Of a stretch of DNA of 64,000 nt, positions 16,588 through 26,313 are shown one piece after another. Position 1 is the stretch's first letter; every line of letters starts with the position of its first letter. The notes below the pieces were generated by a model. It had not been told where the DNA came from and did not search any database. It saw nothing but the letters and a program-made list of their open reading frames with translations. The position numbers and the translations under genes were made by a program. The DNA is from Opitutaceae bacterium (GTDB lineage: Bacteria > Verrucomicrobiota > Verrucomicrobiia > Opitutales > Opitutaceae): assembly GCA_016795545.1 (NCBI GenBank), contig JAEUGX010000054.1, forward strand, positions 1 through 64,000, read 5' to 3'.

Positions 16588-17544
16588 GTGGTCATATCCT
16601 GGCCGTCGTTGTCCGTACCCCACCCATCCTCGCCGTTCCGCCGGGTTCCGCGGCCGGCCGCCGCCTGGCTGCTGGCCGGGCTGGCGGCGGGTTGCCTGGT
16701 CGCGGCGGAGCCGGGGCCGATGCGCTACCTCTATCATCCGCCGGAATCGGCGCTCGACCGGCGCTACGAATACCAGTGGCGGATGCTGGAGCTGGCGCTC
16801 GAGCGCACGGTGCCGGAGTTCGGGCCCTACGAGATGAAGCCGTCGGCGATGATGACGGAGCGGCGCCAGCGCCACGAGCTGATGCACGCCACCGGCGCGC
16901 TGACGCTGATGTACCTCAGCCCCACGCCCGAGCTGGAGGCGCGGCTGTGGCCGGTGCGCATCCCGATCGACAAGAACCTGGGCGGCTACGGCGTGTTCCT
17001 GGTGCGGCGCGAGGATCTGCCGAAGCTGGCGGCGGTGCGCGAGGCGGACCAGCTGCGGGCGTTCACTTTCGGCCTCGGCCAGGACTGGGTGGACGTCGGC
17101 ATCCTCCGCGCCAGCGGCCTGCGGGTGGTTACGGGTTCCAGCTACGACGGGCTGTTCGAGATGCTGGCGAACGGCCGGTTCGACCTGTTCCCGCGCGGGG
17201 CGGTGGAGATCCTGGACGAGTTTGAGCAGCGCCGGGCGCGGCTGCCCAACCTGGCGATCGAGCCCGGGCTGGTCTTCTATTACCCGCTGCCGATGTATTT
17301 CTGGTTCTCCCGGACGCCCGAGGGCCGGCGGCTGGCGGCGCGGGTGGACGCCGGCTTGCGCGCGCTGCTGGCCGACGGCACCTTCGATCGCGTGTTCGAC
17401 GAGTTCCAGCGGGAGAAGATCCGGCGGCTGGCGCTGGGCGCGCGGCGGATCATCCGCATCGAGAACCCCAACCTCGGCCCCGAGACGCCGTTCGCCGACC
17501 GCCGGCTCTGGTTCGACCCGGCGACGTACCGGCTGGATCCATGA
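16588..17544 (+). CDS. Periplasmic solute-binding-like protein coupled to a sensor kinase
   Basis: Protein of 318 aa resembling the amino-acid-binding (SBP_bac_3-like) superfamily, with a hydrophobic N-terminal segment (AAAWLLAGLAAGCLVAA, residues 24-40) for export; a Cys in it could be a lipoprotein site. The body contains GLGQDWVDVGILRASGLRVV and YDGLFEMLANGRFDLFPRG, the typical second lobe with 'what is its lifetime' segments of such proteins. Its last codons overlap the start of the hybrid histidine kinase (ATGA at 17541-17544), so both are translated together. It probably serves as a ligand-sensing partner rather than a transporter component, since no permease or ATPase gene is nearby. 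GTG 16588 is needed to include the export signal. Confidence 0.78.
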   Translation: MVISWPSLSVPHPSSPFRRVPRPAAAWLLAGLAAGCLVAAEPGPMRYLYHPPESALDRRYEYQWRMLELALERTVPEFGPYEMKPSAMMTERRQRHELMHATGALTLMYLSPTPELEARLWPVRIPIDKNLGGYGVFLVRREDLPKLAAVREADQLRAFTFGLGQDWVDVGILRASGLRVVTGSSYDGLFEMLANGRFDLFPRGAVEILDEFEQRRARLPNLAIEPGLVFYYPLPMYFWFSRTPEGRRLAARVDAGLRALLADGTFDRVFDEFQREKIRRLALGARRIIRIENPNLGPETPFADRRLWFDPATYRLDP

Positions 17545-20500
17545 CCCCCCTCCGCTCCCAGGCGTTCCGGAGCCAGTCCCTGGCCCTCACGGTGGCGATC
17601 GGCCTCGCGGTCGTGACCGCCGCGGTTCTGGGCGGCTTCACCTGGCTGTCCCACCGGAGCGAGCGCACGCGGCAGCTGGCCCAGCTGCAGCAGGAGCAGC
17701 GCGTCCTCGCGGAGCAGCTGGCGGTCAGCCTGTCGCTCGCCGTCTGGAATTTCGACCGGCCGCAGATCGCCCGCGTGGTGAAGGCCGGCATGGCCAATCC
17801 GGACGTGGTGGCGATCGCGGTGCGGCTGAGCGACGCGGAGCGGTCGGTCATCGGCCGCCGCCGGAACGGCCCGGGCGCGAGCGAGCCGGTGGATGACCTG
17901 CGCTTGCTGCCCGCGGACCGCCCGGCCTTCACCCGGCCGGTCCTGGTCGAGCGCGAACCGGTCGGCGAGCTCACGCTCTCCTACACGCCCGAGCACGTCG
18001 AGGCCCGCCTCCGGCGCGAGCTGGGGTGGCGGCTGGGGCGGATCCTGGTCCTCGACCTCGTGCTCATCGCCAGCGCCTATGCCCTGCTCTGGTGGCTGCT
18101 GCTGCGGCCGCTGCGCCTGCTGGAGGACGACGCGGCGCGGATCCGGCGGGGGGAGGCGGTGGTGCTGGCCGACTCCGGCGGGCAGTTCCGGGGGGAGATG
18201 GGGAGCCTGCGGGCCTCGCTGGGGGCGATGCTCGAGCAGCTGCAGGGGCGCTACGACCAGGTGGTGCGCAGCGAGACCCGGTTCCGGCAGCTGGTGCTGA
18301 ACGCCGAGATCGGCATGGCGCTGTTCGACCGCGACCTGGTGCCGCTCGAGATCAGCCCCTCGCTCTGCGCCATCCTCGGCGCCAGCCGCGAGGAGCTGCT
18401 GTCCTCCGATCCGCTCAGCTTCCTGTATCCGGCGGACCGGCCGGCGGCCCAGCGCGACCTCGAGCGCCTGGTGCACGGCGGCGTGTCCGCCTACCGGCGC
18501 GAACGGCGCCTCCGGCGGCGCGACGGCGAAGTGGTCTGGGCCGAGCTCTGCATGAACGTCCTGGGCGACTCGTCGGGCCGGATCACGCACTATTTCCTCC
18601 AGGTGCAGAACACGACGGAACGCAAGCGCCGGGAGCAGGAGAACGAGCGCCTCAGCAACCTCTTCCAGGTGCTGAGCCGGATCAACCTGGCGCTGGTCCG
18701 GGCCAACACGCAGGCCGAGGTTTTCGACGCGATCGCCCGCACGCTCGTGGAGACCGGGCGCTTCCAGACGGCCTGGATCGGCTGGGGCAACGAGGCCACC
18801 CGCATGATCGAGCCGGTGGCGGTCGTGGGCGACGAGCTCGGCTATGTCGCCGGGCTCGACATCTCCACGGATCCGGACCACCCGGCCAGCCGCGGCCCGA
18901 GCGGCACGGCCTTCCGCGAGGCGCGGACCTATGTCTGCAACGACTTCTTCGCCGACGCGGCGACGCTGCCCTGGCGCGAACGGGCGGAGCGCAGCGGCAT
19001 CCGGGCGTCGGTCGCGCTGCCGCTGCGCCGGGCGGGCCAGGTGCGGGGCCTGCTGACCGTGTATGCGGCGGAGCAGCATTTCTTCACCCCGCAGAAGATC
19101 GAGCTGCTGGAGGAGGCGGCGGACAACATCTCGTTCGCGCTCGACGTGCTGGCGGAGCGCGACCGGCGCCGGGAGGCCGAGGCGGCCCTGCGCCGGAGCG
19201 AGGGGCGCCTGCAGTTCCTGCTCACCGCGACGCCGGCGATCATCTACTCGCTCCGGCCCGGCGGCGACTTCGGCGTGACGTTCCTCAGCCGCAACGTGCG
19301 CGAGGTCCTCGGGCACGAGGCGGAGGAGTTCGCCGCCGATCCCGGCTTCTGGCAGGCGCATCTCCATCCCGACGACGCCCGGGTCATCGACCGGTCCTTC
19401 GCCGGCCTGGCGCGGCAGGACACGCTGGTCCGCGAGTACCGCTTCCGGCGCCGCGACGGGGTGTACCGCTGGATGCTCGACGAGACGCGGGTCGTGCGCG
19501 ACCCGCAGGGCCGGCCGCTGGAGCTGGTCGGCTACTGGCTCGACGTCACCGCGCGCAAGGCGGCCGAGCAGCAGCTGGCCGACCTGGCCGAGCGCCTGCA
19601 GCTCGCGCTGGAGATCGGCCGCGTCGGCGTCTGGCAGCACTGGCCGGGACGGCAGCAGACCCTGTGGGACGCCAACACGCACGCGCTGTTCGGCGTGGCC
19701 GCCGGCGCGACGCCGCATTCCCTCGATCAGTTCTTCGCGCTGCTGCACCCCGAGGACCGCGCGGCGTATGCGGCGGCGTGGGACGACCTGGTCCGCACCG
19801 GCCGCGAGCTGCGGCTGCGTTTCCGGCTGGTCCGGGCCGGCGGCGAGGTCCGGCACGTGGAGGCCCACGCGGTGCTCCGGCGCGACGAGGCCGGCGGGCC
19901 GGGTTGGGTGCTGGGGGTGAACATCGACCTCACGGACGTCGTGACCGCCTCGACCAACGCGGAGCGCTACCGGGCGCAGCTGATCCAGGCGCAGAAGATG
20001 GAGACGCTCGGGCAGATGGCGGGCAGCATCACGCACGACTTCAACAACCTGCTCACCGGCATCAACGGGTTCGTCGAGCTCGCGGCCCTGGCGCTGCCGC
20101 CCCAGCACAAGAGCCTGAAGATGCTGGAGCACGCCATGCGGGCGGCGGACAGCGCGCGCGAGCTGGTGCGCCGCATCCTGGTGTTCTCCCGCCAGACCTC
20201 GGCCAAGCAGCAGCTGCCGGTCCGCCTCAGCGACGTCGTGCGCGACACCGCGCCGCTGGTCTCGACGCTGTTCCCGGCGTCGATCGCGCTGGAGCTCGAC
20301 CTGCCCGCGCAGGAGCCGCCGGTGATGGCCGACGCGGGGCAGATCCAGCAGGTGCTGATGAACCTGTGCAGCAATTCGGCGCATGCCATCGGCGTGGTCC
20401 GCGGCAGCGTGCGCATCAGCGTCGACACCGTCGCGGGCGAGGCGGCGCGGGTGCGGCTGCGGGTGGCGGACACCGGCTGCGGCATGGACGAGGCGACGCT

Positions 20501-21116
20501 GCGCCGGGTGTTCGAGCCGTTCTTCACCACGAAGAAGGCCGGCGAGGGCACGGGGCTGGGCGTGCCCATCGTGCTCAACATCGTGCAGGACCACGGGGGC
20601 ACGGTGGACATCGCGTCGGAGGTGGGCCGCGGCACGACCTTCACGCTCCAGTTTCCCGCGTGCGCGCCGGCGCCGACGCTCGTGCCGGCCCGGGTGGAGG
20701 CCGGCGCGGGCGATCGCGGCGGAGGGCGCGTCCTGGTCGTGGACGACGAGCCGACGGTCACGACGCTGGTCACGGCCCTGCTCCAGCGCGCCGGCTATTC
20801 CGTGGTGGCCTGCGCCTCGCCGCAGGAAGCCTGGCGGGCGCTGGCCGCCGACGCGAACCGGTTCGACCTGGTCCTCACCGACTACCTCATGGCGGAGATG
20901 AACGGCAGCGAGTTCATCCGGCGCGCGCGCGAGCTGGCGCCGGAGCTGGGCGGAATCATCATGACCGGCAACCTCGGCGAGATCGACGCGCTCGTGCGGG
21001 GCGGCCACCAGGTCGTGGCCAAGCCGTTCGACAACGCGGCCCTGGTCGAGGCGATCCGCCGCGAGCTCGAGCGCCGCGCGGCGCGGCGGCCTACAGCTGC
21101 ACCAGGCCCTCCTTGA
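17541..21116 (+). CDS. Large hybrid sensor histidine kinase (PAS-GAF-PAS-PAS-HisKA-HATPase-REC)
   Basis: Membrane-anchored hybrid kinase of 1191 aa. Two transmembrane helices (about 14-36 and 164-188) flank a periplasmic segment. A PAS domain (about 245-360), a GAF domain (about 380-540) and two further PAS domains (about 555-675 and 685-800) follow. The phosphoacceptor is His832 in SITHDFNNLL. The ATPase region shows the N box (LMNLCSNSAHAI), [14 protein letters not shown] and GTGLG. The C-terminal receiver has DDE (about 1068-1070) and phospho-Asp1114 in LTDYLMAEMNG. It overlaps the upstream solute-binding-like gene by 4 bp. Its 3' end overlaps the convergent NarL-type gene by 26 bp. Confidence 0.95.
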   Translation: MTPLRSQAFRSQSLALTVAIGLAVVTAAVLGGFTWLSHRSERTRQLAQLQQEQRVLAEQLAVSLSLAVWNFDRPQIARVVKAGMANPDVVAIAVRLSDAERSVIGRRRNGPGASEPVDDLRLLPADRPAFTRPVLVEREPVGELTLSYTPEHVEARLRRELGWRLGRILVLDLVLIASAYALLWWLLLRPLRLLEDDAARIRRGEAVVLADSGGQFRGEMGSLRASLGAMLEQLQGRYDQVVRSETRFRQLVLNAEIGMALFDRDLVPLEISPSLCAILGASREELLSSDPLSFLYPADRPAAQRDLERLVHGGVSAYRRERRLRRRDGEVVWAELCMNVLGDSSGRITHYFLQVQNTTERKRREQENERLSNLFQVLSRINLALVRANTQAEVFDAIARTLVETGRFQTAWIGWGNEATRMIEPVAVVGDELGYVAGLDISTDPDHPASRGPSGTAFREARTYVCNDFFADAATLPWRERAERSGIRASVALPLRRAGQVRGLLTVYAAEQHFFTPQKIELLEEAADNISFALDVLAERDRRREAEAALRRSEGRLQFLLTATPAIIYSLRPGGDFGVTFLSRNVREVLGHEAEEFAADPGFWQAHLHPDDARVIDRSFAGLARQDTLVREYRFRRRDGVYRWMLDETRVVRDPQGRPLELVGYWLDVTARKAAEQQLADLAERLQLALEIGRVGVWQHWPGRQQTLWDANTHALFGVAAGATPHSLDQFFALLHPEDRAAYAAAWDDLVRTGRELRLRFRLVRAGGEVRHVEAHAVLRRDEAGGPGWVLGVNIDLTDVVTASTNAERYRAQLIQAQKMETLGQMAGSITHDFNNLLTGINGFVELAALALPPQHKSLKMLEHAMRAADSARELVRRILVFSRQTSAKQQLPVRLSDVVRDTAPLVSTLFPASIALELDLPAQEPPVMADAGQIQQVLMNLCSNSAHAIGVVRGSVRISVDTVAGEAARVRLRVADTGCGMDEATLRRVFEPFFTTKKAGEGTGLGVPIVLNIVQDHGGTVDIASEVGRGTTFTLQFPACAPAPTLVPARVEAGAGDRGGGRVLVVDDEPTVTTLVTALLQRAGYSVVACASPQEAWRALAADANRFDLVLTDYLMAEMNGSEFIRRARELAPELGGIIMTGNLGEIDALVRGGHQVVAKPFDNAALVEAIRRELERRAARRPTAAPGPP

Positions 21117-21750
21117 TGGCGATGCGGACCAGGTCGGCCAGGCCGTTCACCTTGAGCTTGGCGAACAGGTTGAGCCGGTGAAATTCGACGGTCTTGGCGC
21201 TGAGCCCGAGCTGGTGGGCGACCTCCTTGGTGTTGCGGCCCTCGGCGAGCAGCTGCAGCACCTCCCGTTCGCGCGGGCTCAGGAGCTCGGCGAGCGTGCG
21301 GGCGCGGTCGCCCTCGAGCACGCCGGCCAGCCGGGGGCTCAGCCAGCGCTCGCCGCGGTGGGCGGCGCGGATGGCCGCGAGCAGGCAGTCGAAGGTCTCG
21401 TCCTTGTGCACGTAGGCCAGGACCCCGGCGGCGAGGGCGTCGGCCACGAACCGGCGCTCGTCGTGCGACGTCAGCAGCACCACGCGGCCGCCGTATCCGC
21501 GGGCCCGGAGCTGCCGGACGGCTTCGAGGCCGTTGAGCTCGGGCATGGAGATGTCGGCGACGACGACGTCGGGCCGGTGGGCGAGCACACCCTCCACCAG
21601 GGCCCGGCCGTCGGCGGCCTCGCCGACGAGGCGCAGGTCGGGCGTCCGCTCGACCAGGAGCCGGATGCCGTTCCGCATCACCCCGTGGTCGTCGCCGACG
21701 AAGAGCGAGATGATCGGGCCGGCGGCCGGGTTTTGCACGGGAGGGATCAT
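21091..21750 (-). CDS. NarL/FixJ-type response regulator
   Basis: DNA-binding response regulator of 219 aa. The receiver has the acidic pair at GDDHGVM (Asp20-Asp21), phospho-Asp66 in VVVADISMPELNG, and a lysine at VHKDE. The C-terminal LuxR-type helix-turn-helix spans about 155-215 (LSPREREVLQLLAEGRNTKEVAHQLGLSAKTVEFHR). It is convergent with the large hybrid kinase and overlaps its 3' end by 26 bp, an unusual arrangement that may couple their expression. The partner kinase may be that protein, but this is an inference from position. Length is normal for the family. Confidence 0.94.
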   Translation of the reverse strand: MIPPVQNPAAGPIISLFVGDDHGVMRNGIRLLVERTPDLRLVGEAADGRALVEGVLAHRPDVVVADISMPELNGLEAVRQLRARGYGGRVVLLTSHDERRFVADALAAGVLAYVHKDETFDCLLAAIRAAHRGERWLSPRLAGVLEGDRARTLAELLSPREREVLQLLAEGRNTKEVAHQLGLSAKTVEFHRLNLFAKLKVNGLADLVRIAIKEGLVQL

Positions 21751-21811
21751 GCCAGCGCACCGAATCGCCCAGCAAGCGCGATCTCCCGCGCGGGCGGGGC
21801 GCGGCGGGTCC

Positions 21812-22309
21812 TCAGCCGGCGTTCGCGGCCTGCTGGAGGCGGCGGAGCGCGTCCGCGTTGATGACGCGGTCGAGGTCGAGGAGGGTCTTCACCTGGCCGT
21901 TGACCTTGGCCATGCCGGAGATGTAGGCGGTGTCGATCTGGGTGCCGAAGGCCGGCGTCGGCTCGATCTGGTCAGCGCCGAGGTTGACGACCTCCTCGAC
22001 GCTGTCGACGATGAGGCCCATCGGGACCTCGCCGCTGCCTTCGAGGAAGACCTGGACGACGACGATGCAGGTGCGTTCGGTGAACTCGCCGCGCAGCCCG
22101 AATTTGACCCGGAGGTCGACGACGGGGATGACGCGGCCGCGGAGGTTGATCACGCCCTTGATGTGTTCGGGGACCTGCGGCACGGGGGTGATCTTCTGGA
22201 GGCGGATGATCTCGCGCACCTTGAGCACGGGGACGCCGTAGGCCTCATCGGCGGCCAGGACGGTGAGGTAGCGGCCGGCGGCGGCGGTGGTTTCGGCAGG
22301 CAGGCTCAT
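21812..22309 (-). CDS. cheW: Chemotaxis adaptor protein CheW
   Basis: CheW-domain protein of 165 aa that links chemoreceptors to CheA. Family motifs are visible: YGVPVLKVREIIRLQKITPVPQVPEHIKGVINLRGRVIPVVDLRVKFG and the central GLIVDSVEEVVNL. It lies 9 bp downstream of the chemoreceptor gene on the same strand, so both are probably on one transcript. No CheA, CheR, CheB or CheY gene is in the window, so the array must use a kinase encoded elsewhere. Cytosolic. Confidence 0.95.
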   Translation of the reverse strand: MSLPAETTAAAGRYLTVLAADEAYGVPVLKVREIIRLQKITPVPQVPEHIKGVINLRGRVIPVVDLRVKFGLRGEFTERTCIVVVQVFLEGSGEVPMGLIVDSVEEVVNLGADQIEPTPAFGTQIDTAYISGMAKVNGQVKTLLDLDRVINADALRRLQQAANAG

Positions 22310-22318
22310 GGCGCGGGC

Positions 22319-23896
22319 TCAGTTGAAGAACTTGTCCTGGTCGCCCGCCGCCACCCCGGCGAGGGCCGGCGTGGTCCCGAGGGCGGGGGCGGGGGGCGCC
22401 GCGCGGCGCTTCGAGGGGGCCGCCGCGGGCTTGGCCGCGGGCTGCGGCGCGGGGGACGCGGCGCCGTGGTCGCGGGCGGAGCCGACGAGCTGCCGGAGCG
22501 TGCGGACGGACTCGCGCATCATCTCGGCCTGGGCGCTCAGCTCCTCCGACGCGCCGGCCGATTCCTCGGCGCTGGCGGCGTTGGACTGGGTGACCTTGTC
22601 CATCTGCGCGACTGCGGTGGTGACCTGGCCGACGCCCTGGCTCTGTTCGGTGGAGGCGGTGGCGATCTCGCCGACCAGCTCGTCGACCTTGCGGGCCTTG
22701 GCCACGATCTCCGCGAAGCTCTGGGCGACCTTGACGCTGATCTGGGCGCCGTGCGTGCTGCGGGCGACGGACTCCTCGATCTTGGCCGCGGTCTCCTTCG
22801 CCGACTGCGCGGAGCGCTGGGCGAGGGAGCGGACCTCCTCGGCGACCACGGCGAAGCCGGCGCCGGCCTCGCCGGCGCGGGCCGCCTCCACGGCGGCGTT
22901 CAGGGCGAGGATGTTGGTCTGGAAGGCGATCTCGTCGATGGTCTTGACGATTTTGGCGATGTTGGCGGACGAGTCCTTGATCGCGTCCATGGCCTGCTGC
23001 ATCTCGGCCATGCTGCTGGCGCCGGTCTCGGCGGCCGCGCGGGTCTGGTTGGAGAGGGTCTTGGCCGCCCCGGCCGACTCGGCGTTGCGCTTCGTCATGC
23101 TGGCGATCTCCTCGAGGGAGGCGCTGGTCTCCTCGAGTGAGGCGGCCTGTTCGCTGGCGCCCTCCGCGAGCGTCTGGCTGGAGGCCGACACCTGGCCGGC
23201 CGCGGCGGCGGTCTGGTCCGCCCCCGAGCTCAGCTGTTCGGTGATGGTCGTCAGCACGCGGTTGGTGCCGCGGATGATGAAGTAGCCGACCGCGATGCCC
23301 AGCAGGAGGCCCAGCGCCGTCGCGACGATGACCACCTGGGTGGTGCGGGTGGCGCTGGCGTCGATGCCCGTGCCGAGCGCGTCGCCGTTGGCGGAATTGT
23401 ACTGCAGCAGGGTCTCGGCTGTCGCCGCGTACGTGCGGTAGCTGGGGAAGAGCGACTCGTGCAGGAAGACGACGGCCTCCGGGGAGGCGGCGTCGACGAG
23501 CTCGTGGTACTTCTGCCGCAGCGGCCGGTAATGCTCGCGGGCGTCGATCAGCTTCTGGAAGTTGGCCCGGTCGTCGGCCTCGGTGATGGTCGCCTCGTAG
23601 GACTTGGCCGCCTGATCGGCCTGCTCGGTGAGCTCCTTCATCTCCTGGCGCAGCTCGACGCGCTCGGCCGCGTTCCGTGCGTGGCCGTAAAGCTGGGTGC
23701 GGATCAGGCCCTTGGCCAGGGTGCTGTACAGCTGGCTGCTGTAGATGAGGCCGGGCATGACGTCGTTTTTGAGCGTGATGCCGTCTGCCCGGATGGCGCG
23801 CAGGCTGCCCCACACGACGGCGCCGATGAGCGCCAGCAGAGTACAGAGCAGGCCCATGCCGAGGGTGATGCGTTTGCCGATGGTCCAGTTTTTCAT
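22319..23896 (-). CDS. Methyl-accepting chemotaxis protein
   Basis: Chemoreceptor of 525 aa. The first transmembrane helix is at about 10-31 and the second at about 188-210, enclosing a ~155-residue helical periplasmic sensor that resembles four-helix-bundle types. The cytosolic part is a long coiled coil with the conserved hairpin tip ([21 protein letters not shown]) and [14 protein letters not shown] that contact CheW and CheA. The C-terminal ~60 residues are Ala/Pro-rich. It is followed by cheW at 9 bp. A palindrome at 23979-23994, 83 bp upstream of the start codon, is a candidate regulatory site. The ligand is unknown. Confidence 0.95.
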   Translation of the reverse strand: MKNWTIGKRITLGMGLLCTLLALIGAVVWGSLRAIRADGITLKNDVMPGLIYSSQLYSTLAKGLIRTQLYGHARNAAERVELRQEMKELTEQADQAAKSYEATITEADDRANFQKLIDAREHYRPLRQKYHELVDAASPEAVVFLHESLFPSYRTYAATAETLLQYNSANGDALGTGIDASATRTTQVVIVATALGLLLGIAVGYFIIRGTNRVLTTITEQLSSGADQTAAAAGQVSASSQTLAEGASEQAASLEETSASLEEIASMTKRNAESAGAAKTLSNQTRAAAETGASSMAEMQQAMDAIKDSSANIAKIVKTIDEIAFQTNILALNAAVEAARAGEAGAGFAVVAEEVRSLAQRSAQSAKETAAKIEESVARSTHGAQISVKVAQSFAEIVAKARKVDELVGEIATASTEQSQGVGQVTTAVAQMDKVTQSNAASAEESAGASEELSAQAEMMRESVRTLRQLVGSARDHGAASPAPQPAAKPAAAPSKRRAAPPAPALGTTPALAGVAAGDQDKFFN

Positions 23897-23978
23897 GATA
23901 TAAATGTGAATTTGCAGGATTGTGCCGGCTGAATCGACGCCGCCGGGCGTGGCTTGAGGTAAAAGGGCGCCACGGGTC

Positions 23979-23994
23979 CCCAGGAAATTCCTGG
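23979..23994. repeat. 16-bp palindromic element, copy 1
   Basis: CCCAGGAAATTCCTGG contains 7-bp arms (CCAGGAA/TTCCTGG) around one central base. Its exact reverse complement occurs at 25665-25680. It lies 5 bp beyond the stop codon of the hybrid kinase and 83 bp upstream of the chemoreceptor start. It could be a protein-binding site for the chemoreceptor promoter or a hairpin after the kinase gene; no T-run follows, which argues against a terminator. Confidence 0.7.
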
Positions 23995-23999
23995 CCGGC

Positions 24000-25607
24000 T
24001 CAGGCGGGCTCGAGGAGCCGGTCGACGACCAGGCGGAATTCGTCGAGGTCGAACGGCTTGCGCAGGAAGTGCCGGATCCCGGCCTCGCGCCACGCGGGCG
24101 CGTCGTCGTCGAGCAGGTTGCCGGAGACCAGCATCACGGGCAGCCCGGGTCGCAGGCGCAGGACCTGTTGGGCGAGGTCGTAGCCCGTCATCTCGGGCAT
24201 GGTCAGGTCGGTGACCAGGGCCCCGTAAAACCCGGGTTCCTGCCGGAAGTCCTCCAGGGCGCGCTTGGGGTCGCCGAACGGGAAGGCCTCGTGACCCAGC
24301 CGGGTCAGCACCCGGCAGAGGTTCTGGAGCACCTGCGGCTCGTCGTCCACGACCATGATCCGCCGGCTCCGGGACGCCGCCTGCAGCAGCGGGAACGGGG
24401 CGGCGGACTCCGCCGTCGGCGCCGCGGGTTCGCCCGCCGCCGCCGGGAAATAGAAGTCGAAGGTGGATCCGCGGTCCGGGGCGCTTTCGACGGTGATGAC
24501 GGCGCCGTGGGACTTGGCGATGCCGTGGACCACGGACAGCCCCAGGCCCGAACCTTCGCCCGGCGCCTTGGTGGTGAAGAACGGCTCGAAGATGCGCTCC
24601 TGCACGGCGGGCGTCATGCCGCAGCCGGTATCGGCGACGGTCAGCCGCACCACCGGCCGGTCCGGGAGCTGCGGGTGGCGCAAGCGGACCGCGGCCGCGG
24701 CCCGCTCGTGGCGCAGGCTCACGGTGAGCGTGCCGCCCCGCTCGCGCATGGCGTGGCCGGCGTTGGTGCCGAGGTTGAGCAGCACCTGGTGGATCTGCGA
24801 GACGTCGCCGGGGACCGGCGGGCAGCCGGCGGCGAGGTGCGAGCGGATCGCGATGGTCGATGGCAGCGTGGCCCGGAGCAGCCGCAGGGCCTCCTTGACC
24901 ACGGGGCCCAGCGGCATGTTGCGGTGGCGCTGCTCGCGCTGGCAGCTGAACGTCATGATGCACGCGACGAGGTCGCGGGCCCGCCAGCTGGCGTGCACGG
25001 CGTCGCGGAGGTAGGCGTCCACCGGCCGGTTCGACGCCAGGTCGTTCTGCGCGAGCTGCAGGTTGCCGAGGATGCCGGTGAGGATGTTGTTGAAGTCGTG
25101 CGCGATGCCGCCGGCCAGCGTCCCGATCGCCTCCAGCTTCTGCGAGTGGCGCAGCTGCGCCTCGAGCTGCTTGCGCTGCGTGATGTCGGCCCGGATGGCG
25201 ATGTACCGGCGGATCCGGCCGGCGGGGTCGGCGATCGGCACGATGGTCGTGTCGACCCAGTAGATCGTGCCGTCCTTCGCGCGGTTGCAGATCTCGCCCT
25301 TCCACACCTCGCCGCGCGCGAGGGTGCGCCAGAGGTCCCGGAAGAACTCGGGGGGATGGTGTCCGGAGTTGATGAGCCGGTGGTCCTGGCCGAGGAGTTC
25401 CGCGCGGGAATACTTCGAGAGGGCGCAGAACTTGTCGTTGACGCTCACGATCCGGCCGGCGGCGTCGGTGACCGCGACGATGGCGTGCTCGTCGAGGGCC
25501 ATCTTGAGTTCCTCGATCTCGCGGCGCGACTCGCCGAGCGCGGCGTCGGCCGGAGCGAGGCGGTCGGGATGGCGGCAGGGGGGTATGACGTGGGCGGCGG
25601 CGGACAC
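24000..25607 (-). CDS. PAS-containing hybrid histidine kinase with receiver domain
   Basis: Soluble hybrid kinase of 535 aa with no membrane segment. A PAS domain spans about 38-147 ([24 protein letters not shown], then PAC-like [14 protein letters not shown]). His170 in [13 protein letters not shown] is the phosphoacceptor. HATPase motifs are [28 protein letters not shown] and GSGLGLSVV. The receiver has VDDE (about 420-423) and phospho-Asp467 in [12 protein letters not shown]. The start codon is GTG (25607) and no strong ribosome-binding site is visible. It is divergent from the single-domain receiver at 25736 and flanked on both sides by inverted copies of a 16-bp palindrome, so these genes may share a regulator. 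Confidence 0.93.
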   Translation of the reverse strand: MSAAAHVIPPCRHPDRLAPADAALGESRREIEELKMALDEHAIVAVTDAAGRIVSVNDKFCALSKYSRAELLGQDHRLINSGHHPPEFFRDLWRTLARGEVWKGEICNRAKDGTIYWVDTTIVPIADPAGRIRRYIAIRADITQRKQLEAQLRHSQKLEAIGTLAGGIAHDFNNILTGILGNLQLAQNDLASNRPVDAYLRDAVHASWRARDLVACIMTFSCQREQRHRNMPLGPVVKEALRLLRATLPSTIAIRSHLAAGCPPVPGDVSQIHQVLLNLGTNAGHAMRERGGTLTVSLRHERAAAAVRLRHPQLPDRPVVRLTVADTGCGMTPAVQERIFEPFFTTKAPGEGSGLGLSVVHGIAKSHGAVITVESAPDRGSTFDFYFPAAAGEPAAPTAESAAPFPLLQAASRSRRIMVVDDEPQVLQNLCRVLTRLGHEAFPFGDPKRALEDFRQEPGFYGALVTDLTMPEMTGYDLAQQVLRLRPGLPVMLVSGNLLDDDAPAWREAGIRHFLRKPFDLDEFRLVVDRLLEPA

Positions 25608-25663
25608 GGGCGGGGGAGGCGTCCAGCAAGCTAGCGCCGGGCGGGGATGTCCAGTGGAGCGGA

Positions 25664-25680
25664 CCCAGGAATTTCCTGGG
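25664..25680. repeat. 16-bp palindromic element, copy 2 (inverted)
   Basis: CCCAGGAATTTCCTGGG is an 8-bp-arm palindrome around one central base and includes the exact reverse complement of the element at 23979-23994. It sits in the 128-bp divergent region between the hybrid kinase (start 25607) and the receiver (start 25736), about 56 bp from each, a good place for an operator controlling both. Confidence 0.7.
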
Positions 25681-25735
25681 TACAGGAGCGGTCAATTCCC
25701 TCGTTCCCGGGCCGTAATTGGGGGAGAGTATCTCC

Positions 25736-26182
25736 ATGACTCATACGCTCCTCCCTTCCAGCGCCGCCTTCGCGGCCGGGCCCGCGGCCGGCGCCTCGAT
25801 CCTCGTGATCGACGACGACGACTCGGTGCGCGACGTGATCGACCTGGCGCTGACCCATGCGGGCCACCGGGTGACGACGATGAGCAGCGGCGCGGCCGCG
25901 ATCGCCGCGTTCCGCGACGTGGCGCCGGACCTGGTCATCACGGACATGCTCATGCCCGACAAGGACGGGCTCGAGATGATCACCGCGCTGCGCCGGCTCG
26001 ATGCCGGGGTGCGGATCATGGCCATCTCCGGCGGCGGCCGCTACCTGGGCGCCGTCGACGTCCTGCGCGCCGCGCAGCTGATGGGCGTCCGGCAGGTGCT
26101 GCTCAAGCCGTTCGGCATGCGCGAGCTCAGCGCGATGGTCGAGGCGGAGCTGGGCCGGCCCGCGGCCGCGGCGGTCTCGTAG
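25736..26182 (+). CDS. Single-domain response regulator (CheY-like receiver)
   Basis: Stand-alone receiver protein of 148 aa. The acidic cluster is IDDDDSV (about 25-29), the phosphoacceptor is Asp70 in LVITDMLMPDKDG, and the conserved lysine is in LLKPFG. There is no output domain, so it acts by protein-protein contact, like CheY or Spo0F-type proteins. The start at 25736 is supported by a strong ribosome-binding site, GGGGGAG at 25720-25726, nine bases upstream. It is divergent from the hybrid kinase at 24000-25607 and probably takes part in the same phosphorelay. Confidence 0.93.
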   Translation: MTHTLLPSSAAFAAGPAAGASILVIDDDDSVRDVIDLALTHAGHRVTTMSSGAAAIAAFRDVAPDLVITDMLMPDKDGLEMITALRRLDAGVRIMAISGGGRYLGAVDVLRAAQLMGVRQVLLKPFGMRELSAMVEAELGRPAAAAVS

Positions 26183-26313
26183 CCGTCGGCCGCCCGGCGG
26201 GGCAGGCGGATCGCAGGGTGGGGGGGGGAAGTCCGGCTCCGGCCGGTTTCAGAGGCGCTTTTCAGCGTGACCCGTGCGCCCGGTTGGGCGAGCCTCCGGC
26301 CTCCCCACACCCC

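Noticed and set aside
17280-21008. A 1242-codon open frame opposite the large hybrid kinase
   Set aside because: No domain is recognisable, and the opposite strand encodes a complete multi-domain kinase.
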